A stretch of 64,000 bases of DNA from Algoriphagus aquimarinus (GTDB lineage Bacteria > Bacteroidota > Bacteroidia > Cytophagales > Cyclobacteriaceae), in NCBI RefSeq assembly GCF_007997215.1, contig NZ_VORW01000009.1, forward strand, positions 62,001 to 126,000, in the 5' to 3' direction. A model generated the notes under the pieces. It saw only the letters and a program-made list of their open reading frames with translations. It searched no databases and had not been told where the DNA came from. Shown in pieces: positions 57,203-64,000 of this stretch. Made by a program: the position numbers and the translations under genes. Every line of letters starts with the position of its first letter. Within the stretch, counting starts at the first letter, position 1.

Positions 57203-57475
57203 CTATTTAATATCCTGAATCTTCTGGCGGATACAATCAGCCAATTCAGTAGGTACAGCGTGTTTGGTGCATTTTGTTTTCAATACATCTCGGATAGCTT
57301 GTTCCAAGTGGTAATGTTCAAAACACGGTTGGCACTTGGCTAGTTTTTCCTTCAAGACTTCTTTGCCAGAATCTTGTAGTTCTCCGTCCAAAATACTTTC
57401 TAGCAGCTCAAAGCATTTGCTCTCGTCGCTGCATTGTGTCTTTCGATCTCCAGATGGGTTTTCATTCATTTCCAT
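57203..57475 (-). CDS. Small cysteine-rich anti-sigma-factor-like protein
   Basis: The 90-residue soluble protein has the size and layout of zinc-binding anti-sigma factors (RsrA/ZAS type): a helix with SKCFELLESILDGEL and then LAKCQPCFEHYHLEQ with a CxxC pair. The His normally found four residues before that pair is Lys here, although other His and Cys residues are near (HYH, KCTKH). It begins 16 bases after the sigma gene stop, the usual place for a cognate anti-sigma. It probably binds the ECF sigma and may respond to redox state or zinc (inference). Confidence 0.72.
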   Translation of the reverse strand: MEMNENPSGDRKTQCSDESKCFELLESILDGELQDSGKEVLKEKLAKCQPCFEHYHLEQAIRDVLKTKCTKHAVPTELADCIRQKIQDIK

Positions 57476-57491
57476 GGGTAATTATTCTAAA

Positions 57492-58097
57492 TTAATCCTC
57501 TTCTTCGTCCGTGTTATCCGTATTATAGCCCATATTTTGGGCATATCCTTGAAGCTTCTCTTTCAAAAGATTTCTTGCGCGGTGCAATCTGGATCTTACT
57601 GTCCCGATAGGGATATCCAGTATCTTGGCCATCTCCTCATAGGTGAATCCCTCCAAGTCGCACAAGATAATCACTGTACGAAAGTCCACTGCCAAGCTAT
57701 TGAGTGCATTTGAGATCTCGTCACCGAGCATATCCTTAACGGATTCAGCCCTGAGATCACTAGTACTTTGGTAGTGAACGTCATCCGAGTTGTAATAAGT
57801 TTCAACTTCCTGATAATCTACCTTCGTGGGCTGCTTGGATTTCTTCCTGTACTCATTGATAAAGCTGTTTTTCAGAATTCTGAAAAGCCAGGCTTTGGCA
57901 TTCGTGCCTTGCTCAAATGAGTTGATAAACCGATAGGCCTTCAGGTAAGTATCCTGCACAAGATCTTTGGCATCATCTTCATCGAAGGTGAGCCTGTAGC
58001 CAAAATTGTACATTGAGTCTATGTGTGGCATAAACTCCCCATCGAAGATGGCATTTTTCTCTTCCTGAGAATATTTTCTGCGCTGAACTTCCGACAT
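57492..58097 (-). CDS. ECF-type RNA polymerase sigma factor
   Basis: I chose the ATG at 58097 (MSEVQRRKYSQEEKNAIF), giving 201 residues; the longer frame from 58199 adds 34 residues unlike the family. Region 2 spans YNFGYRLTFDEDDAKDLVQDTYL to AWLFRILKNSFINEYRKKSK, and region 4 is the helix-turn-helix with YEEMAKILDIPIGTVRSRLHRAR. It is a short (group 4) sigma that would direct polymerase to its own set of promoters. The following gene is its likely anti-sigma, and gmk and nadD lie downstream in the same direction. Confidence 0.92.
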   Translation of the reverse strand: MSEVQRRKYSQEEKNAIFDGEFMPHIDSMYNFGYRLTFDEDDAKDLVQDTYLKAYRFINSFEQGTNAKAWLFRILKNSFINEYRKKSKQPTKVDYQEVETYYNSDDVHYQSTSDLRAESVKDMLGDEISNALNSLAVDFRTVIILCDLEGFTYEEMAKILDIPIGTVRSRLHRARNLLKEKLQGYAQNMGYNTDNTDEEED

Positions 58098-58220
58098 AAG
58101 CTCCAAAAGTAATGATTGGGTCAATTTATAACTAGAAAATGAGAATAATTCGAACGCAACCGATTTACAATGCGTTCTAAACCTTCTTAAAAAAACCAAC
58201 TAGATTACTTTACTCAAGAG

Positions 58221-59060
58221 ATGTTTGCACTTAAAATCCTCTCCAGTCTTCCCTTATCAGTACTTTACATTTTTTCTGACATACTCTATTTATTAGCGTG
58301 CTATGTGATTAGGTACAGAAAAAAAGTAATCGATGAGAACCTGCTTTATGCTTTTCCTGAGAAAACTCCTGCAGAGAGAAAGCAAATTCGAAATAAGTTT
58401 TACCGAAACTTCACAGATGCTTTCTTCGCAGAGACCATCAAAATGCTGACGATTTCTGAAGAGGAACTCAGGCAACGATTTCAAGTGGTCAATCAGCATT
58501 TAGTCGACAATCCAGTCAAAAATGGTAAAAGCTCCCTGATGATGGCTGGCCATGTTTTCAATTGGGAGATGGCAATCCTCGGAGTTGCACTAAATACCCA
58601 AGTGACTGCTGAGACGGTATTCCTAAAACTCAATAATCCTTTCTTCAACAAGCTGATGCTGGCAATTAGAACTCATTTTGGCGGGATAATGACTGAGAAA
58701 AGTGCCTTCAGACGTAGCATGATTACGATGAGAAACACACCAAGAATCGTTCATTTGGCTGCGGATCAAAGACCTCCTGTGTCGGACAGTCGCTACACAC
58801 GGGAGTTTATGAATAGACCTGCGTTGTTTTTTGAAGGTGGAGAAGTCCTGTCCAAAAAAATGAATCTCCCTGTTTTTTACGGCCAAATGACCAAAATAAA
58901 GCGAGGTCATTACCGCTTCGAATTCACCGAACTTGCCCGACCTCCCTACGAAGATCATGCTGCTCATAGCGTTACAGATGAGTTTGCTAAAAGACTGGAA
59001 AAAAACATACGAATGCAACCTGACCTCTATCTCTGGAGCCATAAACGCTGGAAACTCTAA
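58221..59060 (+). CDS. LpxL/HtrB-type lysophospholipid acyltransferase, copy 1
   Basis: The 279-residue protein has an N-terminal hydrophobic segment (about residues 3-28) and the Lip_A acyltransferase catalytic motif HVFNWE (His111 to Glu116, HxxxxE), followed by FGGIMTEKSAFRRS and the C-terminal YLWSHKRWKL. It probably adds an acyl chain to lipid A or a related lipid at the inner membrane. It is divergent from the sigma factor gene, and 176 bases upstream of a close paralogue. Confidence 0.9.
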   Translation: MFALKILSSLPLSVLYIFSDILYLLACYVIRYRKKVIDENLLYAFPEKTPAERKQIRNKFYRNFTDAFFAETIKMLTISEEELRQRFQVVNQHLVDNPVKNGKSSLMMAGHVFNWEMAILGVALNTQVTAETVFLKLNNPFFNKLMLAIRTHFGGIMTEKSAFRRSMITMRNTPRIVHLAADQRPPVSDSRYTREFMNRPALFFEGGEVLSKKMNLPVFYGQMTKIKRGHYRFEFTELARPPYEDHAAHSVTDEFAKRLEKNIRMQPDLYLWSHKRWKL

Positions 59061-59236
59061 AAGCTAGAAAATACAGCATTCCATCCAATGAGATTTGGAA
59101 ATGAAAATGTACTGCCATTTCTACTGGTATGAAAAGTTAGAAGTAAATCCAATATAGGATTCCGGGAAGAATTCAGTTGAATTCTCTTATTTTGGGCTCG
59201 ATTTAACATAACTCATCAGCAATTTCCCGGATTACC

Positions 59237-60073
59237 ATGTTTGCAATAAGACTTATTTCACGTCTTCCGCTCTCTATTTTATACCTGCTATCTGATATCT
59301 TGTATTTAGTAGCCAGATTTGGGATCAAATACAGAAAGGATGTAATCGAGGAAAATCTTAAATTTGCCTTTCCTGAGAAATCAGATGCTGAATGTAAGAG
59401 CATAAGGAATAAATTCTACCGAAATTTCACTGATTCATTTGCTGAGACTATAAAACTTCTCACCATTTCCGAGAAAGAGTTTGAGAAACGATTTCAAATG
59501 ATCAATACAGACCTTCTCGATGAAGCGGTTTCTTCAGGAACCTCCGCGTTGCTAGTTTCAGGGCATTTATTCAATTGGGAAATGGGAGTGATAGGAATCA
59601 ATCATACCATTCAAGCTCCTGTAGAAACGGTTTATCTTAAAGTAAATAATCCTTTTTTTGACAACCTGATTAATACTATTCGGACACATTTTGGCGGAAT
59701 AGTTACAGAAAAAAAGGCTTTTCGGAGGACCATGCTTACCTTAGCAAAATCACCAAGAGTGGTATTGCTTGGCTCGGATCAGCGACCTCCGAGTTCGGAA
59801 AAAAGATATAAAAGGGACTTCTTAAATAGACCTGCCGTCTTTTTTGAGGGAGCTGAATTTCTTTCTAAAAAGATGAACCTACATGTCATCTATGGCAAAA
59901 TGACCAAAATCAAAAGAGGGCATTATCGCTACGAGATGATCAAATTGGCAGAACCACCATTTGATGAACACCTAGAGCATAGCATTACCGATAAGTTTTG
60001 CGAAATGCTTGAAGACAACATCAGACTTCAGCCAGACTTGTATCTCTGGAGTCACAAAAGATGGAAAATATAA
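59237..60073 (+). CDS. LpxL/HtrB-type lysophospholipid acyltransferase, copy 2
   Basis: The 278-residue protein is a tandem paralogue of the gene before it; the catalytic motif is HLFNWE (His110 to Glu115) and the ending YLWSHKRWKI is nearly the same. A one-residue difference lies in FTDSFAETIKLL against FTDAFFAETIKML in copy 1. Two copies may attach different acyl chains or work in sequence on one lipid. The membrane segment is at residues 3-27. Confidence 0.9.
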   Translation: MFAIRLISRLPLSILYLLSDILYLVARFGIKYRKDVIEENLKFAFPEKSDAECKSIRNKFYRNFTDSFAETIKLLTISEKEFEKRFQMINTDLLDEAVSSGTSALLVSGHLFNWEMGVIGINHTIQAPVETVYLKVNNPFFDNLINTIRTHFGGIVTEKKAFRRTMLTLAKSPRVVLLGSDQRPPSSEKRYKRDFLNRPAVFFEGAEFLSKKMNLHVIYGKMTKIKRGHYRYEMIKLAEPPFDEHLEHSITDKFCEMLEDNIRLQPDLYLWSHKRWKI

Positions 60074-60273
60074 ATTATGAATTGGAAGATTGAAAAATTG
60101 GAAGAACTTGTCCGCCGTGGCGGATTGGAAGATTTACCGAATTCATCTTTTTAATTAGAATATTCCGTTTCTCATAGCTTACCACTTGAGTCATTAATTT
60201 TAAATTCTTGGCTCTTGAATCTAAAATCTTGATACTAACTACTTAAGTCTAGTGTCTTGCATATAAATAAACA

Positions 60274-62541
60274 ATGGAATACCTCGATAGTTTAAACCCA
60301 GAGCAGCGACTGGCTGTGGAACATACGGATGGACCGGTGATGATTATCGCTGGCGCCGGATCCGGCAAAACCCGTGTGCTCACCTACCGCATCGCTCATC
60401 TGATTTATGAAAAAGGTGTAGATGCTTTCAATATTTTATCGCTGACCTTTACTAATAAGGCGGCGGCTGAAATGCGGCATAGGATCGAAACCTTGGCTGG
60501 TCTGGAAGCCAGAAACACATGGATGGGAACGTTTCACTCTGTGTTTGCGAAAATCCTGCGTGTCGAAGCCCCGAAGATTGGTTACCCTTCCAATTTTACC
60601 ATTTACGATTCCGACGATTCCAAATCACTGATCCGCACCATTGTGAAAGAAATGCGACTGGATGACAAAGTGTATAAAGCCAATGCCGTTTTGTCTCGAA
60701 TTTCCGGTGCCAAAAATCGTCTCATCACCTGGAAAGTTTACCAAGATGATCCCTATGTGAAAGCCGATGATGAAGCTGCGATGAAACCAAAAATGGGTGA
60801 AATCTACCAGCGCTATCAAGACAGGCTTTTTAAAGCTGGCGCAATGGATTTTGATGATTTACTTTTCAATACCAACGTGCTATTCCGCGATCATCTCGAC
60901 GTACTGAATAAATACCAGCAGCGCTTTCGATATGTGATGGTGGACGAGTTTCAGGACACGAATCTTTCCCAATACCTGATCACCAAAAAGCTTGCAGCTG
61001 TTCACCAAAACATCTGCGTGGTAGGTGACGATGCGCAAAGTATCTATGCATTCCGTGGAGCTGACATTCAAAACATCCTGAATTTCGAGAAAGATTATCC
61101 TGATCTCTTCGTGGTGAAACTGGAGCAAAACTACCGGTCCACCAAGACTATCGTAGATGCTGCAAATTCCATCATTGATAAAAATAAAGCACAACTCAAG
61201 AAAAACGTCTGGACTTCGAATGGAGACGGAGATCTGATCGAACTCATCAAGGCGAGTACAGACAGCGAAGAAGGCAGAATCGTAGCCTCCACTATTTTCG
61301 AAGAGAGAAACACAAAAAAATTGAACAACAGCGATTTCGCTATTCTCTATAGAACCAACTCGCAATCCAGAGCGATGGAGGAAGCCCTTCGCAAGTTGAA
61401 CCTGACTTATAAGATCGTGGGTGGACTTTCTTTCTACCAAAGAAAGGAAATCAAGGACCTGATGGCTTACATGCGCTTCACTGTGAATCCTGTGGACGAA
61501 GAAGCTTTCAAGCGCATTGTCAATTATCCTAAGCGCGGAATTGGCGATACTTCTGTGGACAAGATTTTGATCGCAGCATTTGACCATGACATGCAACTTT
61601 GGGAAGTAGTACAGAATGCGCACAGCTTCATCGGAGGCAGAGCAGCCAGTCAATTGGATGATTTCGCGACGATGATCAAAGCCTTCAAGATCGAAGTGGA
61701 ACGCAAGGATGCCTTCGAAGCAGCAAGTAGCATCGCAAAGCAAAGTGGTCTTTTGCGCGAGCTCTATGAAGACAAAACCATAGAAGGGCTGAACCGCTAT
61801 GAAAACGTTCAGGAATTGCTCAACGGGATCAAAGAATATGTGGATAATGAAGAAAATGAGGACAAAAGCTTAGGGTCCTTCCTTCAGGAAATTGCCCTGC
61901 TTACTGATAATGATCGGGACAAAGACGCGACTGATGCCATTACGTTGATGACCATTCACTCCTCAAAAGGATTGGAATTTAAGCAGGTTTTTGTAGTAGG
62001 CTTGGAAGAGGATCTTTTCCCTTCGCAGATGATGATGCAGAGCCGGGAAGATCTGGAAGAGGAACGTAGATTATTCTATGTCGCCACGACTAGAGCGATG
62101 GATAAACTTTATTTCACATATGCACTCACTAGATATCGTTACGGAAGATTGCTAAATTGTGAACCCAGCAGATTTCTGGAAGAAGTATCTCCTGACTGCA
62201 TCAAGGTGAACAAGCGGGTGGCATCAAAAGAACTTTCAGGTGCTTTCCGTAGAGAAGGATTACCAGGAACCTCGGAATCATCTGGATATATAGGAATCAA
62301 AAAGAAGCCGGAATCCAGGATGCCTACGGCAATGAAAATCCATACGCCTAGCCCTGATTTCAAACCTTCCAATACGAACAATTTGAAAGCAGAGGAATTA
62401 GTAGAGCATCCAAAGTTCGGCTTTGGAAAAGTTCAAAAGATTGAAACAGAAGGAATTAACCGAAAAGCAACGATTCAATTCGAGCATTTTGGTGAGAAAA
62501 CATTATTACTTAGCTTTGCGAAGCTCAGAATTATAGACTAA
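60274..62541 (+). CDS. UvrD/PcrA-type DNA helicase
   Basis: The 755-residue superfamily 1 helicase moves 3'-5' on DNA in repair and replication. The motifs are in order: Walker A GAGSGKT (27-33), VDEFQDTN, GDDAQSIYAFRGA, QNYRS, TIHSSKGLEF and LFYVATTRAMD. The C-terminal region has a Tudor-like tail (LVEHPKFGFGKVQKIETEG) seen in PcrA-type enzymes. It is an ordinary chromosomal copy; PcrA versus UvrD naming is not decided by sequence alone. Confidence 0.95.
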   Translation: MEYLDSLNPEQRLAVEHTDGPVMIIAGAGSGKTRVLTYRIAHLIYEKGVDAFNILSLTFTNKAAAEMRHRIETLAGLEARNTWMGTFHSVFAKILRVEAPKIGYPSNFTIYDSDDSKSLIRTIVKEMRLDDKVYKANAVLSRISGAKNRLITWKVYQDDPYVKADDEAAMKPKMGEIYQRYQDRLFKAGAMDFDDLLFNTNVLFRDHLDVLNKYQQRFRYVMVDEFQDTNLSQYLITKKLAAVHQNICVVGDDAQSIYAFRGADIQNILNFEKDYPDLFVVKLEQNYRSTKTIVDAANSIIDKNKAQLKKNVWTSNGDGDLIELIKASTDSEEGRIVASTIFEERNTKKLNNSDFAILYRTNSQSRAMEEALRKLNLTYKIVGGLSFYQRKEIKDLMAYMRFTVNPVDEEAFKRIVNYPKRGIGDTSVDKILIAAFDHDMQLWEVVQNAHSFIGGRAASQLDDFATMIKAFKIEVERKDAFEAASSIAKQSGLLRELYEDKTIEGLNRYENVQELLNGIKEYVDNEENEDKSLGSFLQEIALLTDNDRDKDATDAITLMTIHSSKGLEFKQVFVVGLEEDLFPSQMMMQSREDLEEERRLFYVATTRAMDKLYFTYALTRYRYGRLLNCEPSRFLEEVSPDCIKVNKRVASKELSGAFRREGLPGTSESSGYIGIKKKPESRMPTAMKIHTPSPDFKPSNTNNLKAEELVEHPKFGFGKVQKIETEGINRKATIQFEHFGEKTLLLSFAKLRIID

Positions 62542-62607
62542 TCACCTGCTCCCCTGCCTTTTGGTAATTTTTTCATTACCTTAATTAGCGCAAAATAGGG
62601 ATGCATT

Positions 62608-63279
62608 ATGGAGCACTTTGAACCAGACAAACAAAAACTCATTTTGAAAGAATACGGCAAAAACATTCAACGTCTCGTTGATTATATCACGGCGATTGAA
62701 GATCGTGATAAGCGCACGCAGAGCGCATATACTGTAATTGAAATCATCAAGCAATTGAATCCTACCGTGAAGCAGGAAAACGACCAAAAAATTTGGGACG
62801 ACCTGTACATCATGTCGGACTTTAAACTGGAAGTGGACGCACCTTTCCCGATGCCTGAGAAGGAATTACTGGGTAAAAAACCACTTCCAATCGGCTATCC
62901 AAAAGGAGAAGTACGATTCAAGCACTACGGTAGAAACATCGAAAAACTGATCGAAGGAGCCATCCTACTGGATGATGACGAAGAGCAGGAAGCCGCCATA
63001 ATTTTCATCGGTCAACTGATGAGAAGCTTTCACTCCACTTGGAACAGAGAAAACTTTGACGATGCTATAATCTTGGACGACATCAAGACGTTATCCAAAG
63101 GCAAACTGCATATTGACCTAGAGAAGGTTAAAGAAAATGGTTTGTTTGAATCCAACACACACCGTGATTTCAAACCACCTCTTCAGGAAGAGCACAGTAA
63201 CAACAAAAATAAGCGACAAAATCACAGCAATAAGCGTCGTCCTAACACTGGTGGTCATAACAAAAAACGCAGAAATTAA
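62608..63279 (+). CDS. DUF4290 domain-containing protein
   Basis: The 223-residue soluble protein matches the DUF4290 family of Bacteroidota. Typical are the N-terminal [13 protein letters not shown] and [16 protein letters not shown] and a basic Asn/Lys-rich tail ([15 protein letters not shown]) that may bind nucleic acid. The function is unknown. Its TAA stop shares a base with the ATG of murA (TAATG), which implies translational coupling. Confidence 0.85.
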   Translation: MEHFEPDKQKLILKEYGKNIQRLVDYITAIEDRDKRTQSAYTVIEIIKQLNPTVKQENDQKIWDDLYIMSDFKLEVDAPFPMPEKELLGKKPLPIGYPKGEVRFKHYGRNIEKLIEGAILLDDDEEQEAAIIFIGQLMRSFHSTWNRENFDDAIILDDIKTLSKGKLHIDLEKVKENGLFESNTHRDFKPPLQEEHSNNKNKRQNHSNKRRPNTGGHNKKRRN

Positions 63280-64000
63280 TGGGTTCATTTCGGGTCAATG
63301 GTGGAATTAAACTCAAAGGAGAGATAATTCCCCAGGGAGCAAAAAACGAAGCACTTCAGATTCTTTGCGCAGTTCTCCTCACATCGGAGAAAATCACCAT
63401 ATCCAAAATCCCAAATATCGTAGATGTCAATAAGCTTATTGAGCTATTGAGTGATATGGGGGTGAAAGTCACCAAACAAGGTCCAGAGACCTATACTTTC
63501 CAAGCCGATGAAGTCAATTTGGACTTCATGGAAACGGAAGAATATTTGAAAAAAGCATCAGCCCTAAGAGGCTCAGTTATGCTTCTTGGCCCTTTACTAG
63601 CACGTTTTGGAACTGGCAAGCTTTCTAAGCCAGGAGGAGATAAAATTGGTCGCAGAAGAATGGACACCCACTTTACAGGTTTCCAAAAACTAGGCGCCAA
63701 ATTCAACTACGACGCTAAAAACGAGATTTTCCACATCGATGGAAAAAATCTTAAAGGTTGCTACATGCTGCTGGATGAAGCATCAGTAACTGGAACGGCA
63801 AATATCGTGATGGCCGCTGCAATGGCAGAAGGCACCACGACTGTGTACAACGCAGCTTGCGAGCCTTACCTTCAGCAGCTTTGCGACATGCTTAACCGTA
63901 TGGGTGCAAAAATATCTGGCGTAGGCTCAAATCTTTTGACTATCGAAGGTGTGAAAAAACTTGGAGGCACCACGCACAAGATGCTTCCGGATATGATCGA
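63279..64000 (+). CDS. murA: UDP-N-acetylglucosamine 1-carboxyvinyltransferase (partial)
   Basis: About 240 N-terminal residues of MurA are present; the window ends inside the gene. MurA adds enolpyruvate from PEP to UDP-GlcNAc, the first committed step of peptidoglycan synthesis. The substrate-binding GAKNEAL (Lys22, Asn23) is present. The loop residue that fosfomycin alkylates, Cys115 in E. coli (PGGCTIG), is Asp here (PGGDKIG, Asp121, codon 63639-63641). It is translationally coupled to the DUF4290 gene. Confidence 0.95.
   Translation, partial: MGSFRVNGGIKLKGEIIPQGAKNEALQILCAVLLTSEKITISKIPNIVDVNKLIELLSDMGVKVTKQGPETYTFQADEVNLDFMETEEYLKKASALRGSVMLLGPLLARFGTGKLSKPGGDKIGRRRMDTHFTGFQKLGAKFNYDAKNEIFHIDGKNLKGCYMLLDEASVTGTANIVMAAAMAEGTTTVYNAACEPYLQQLCDMLNRMGAKISGVGSNLLTIEGVKKLGGTTHKMLPDMI

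Noticed and set aside
58104..58111. TACTTTTG on the minus strand just before the sigma factor start
   Set aside because: It lacks a -33 box and would place the transcript start on the start codon.
62564..62581. GGTAAT/ATTACC hairpin after the helicase gene
   Set aside because: The 6-bp stem is AT-rich and has no T-tract after it; too weak to call a terminator.
1..64000. CRISPR arrays, prophage genes, transposases, rRNA genes or known defence systems
   Set aside because: No regularly spaced repeats, no transposase or integrase frames, and no recognisable nuclease or toxin modules were seen on either strand.

Overview
The window looks like a chromosomal segment of a Bacteroidota bacterium, most likely a Cytophagales/Cyclobacteriaceae member close to Algoriphagus (inference from protein style). 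The signs are a SusC/SusD pair, a DUF5686 protein with a carboxypeptidase-regulatory-like N-terminus, DUF3467 and DUF4290 proteins, 6-bladed beta-propeller lipoproteins, scarce Shine-Dalgarno sequences, and promoters that fit the Bacteroidota primary-sigma pattern TTTG-N19/20-TAnnTTTG.

Region 1 (1-22.9 kb, all minus strand) is translation and transcription machinery. Reading in the direction of transcription it runs tRNA-Tyr, tRNA-Gly, tRNA-Thr, tuf, tRNA-Trp, secE, nusG, rplK-A-J-L, rpoB, rpoC, a DUF3467 gene, rpsL, rpsG, fusA, rpsJ, then rplC-D-W-B, rpsS, rplV, rpsC, rplP, rpmC, rpsQ, rplN, rplX and a partial rplE. Four good promoters and several hairpin terminators divide it into transcription units. 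One terminator/promoter pair splits the S10 operon between rpsJ and rplC.

Region 2 (23-38 kb) is mixed housekeeping: an M1 aminopeptidase lipoprotein, a biotin carboxyl carrier protein, pyrH-frr, a DUF5686 outer-membrane protein, a vanadium-haloperoxidase-like PAP2 lipoprotein, an OtsA-OtsB trehalose synthase/phosphatase fusion, an amidase lipoprotein and a GH15 glucoamylase/trehalase-like enzyme. The 35.5-36.1 kb gap holds a decayed gene end and a strong palindromic element.

Region 3 (38-54.3 kb, plus strand) is the main accessory block. It begins after a propeller gene remnant with a SusC/SusD outer-membrane import pair and a small unknown lipoprotein. Three consecutive ~1,100-residue FG-GAP/VCBS plus ASPIC/UnbV (CRTAC1-type) lipoproteins follow. 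There is no carbohydrate-active enzyme and no dedicated regulator, so the substrate is unknown. This is the best candidate for an undescribed surface system.

Region 4 (54.3-56.1 kb, minus) is a small cassette: a secreted four-cysteine peptide, a hairpin, and a 6-bladed beta-propeller lipoprotein. It lies between the real 3' end of nadD and a second, diverged copy of that 3' end, which suggests the cassette was inserted at nadD.

Region 5 (56-64 kb) is housekeeping: an ECF sigma/anti-sigma pair upstream of gmk-nadD (minus), then on the plus strand two tandem LpxL/HtrB-type acyltransferases, a UvrD/PcrA helicase, a DUF4290 protein and the start of murA. MurA carries Asp instead of Cys at the fosfomycin-target position.
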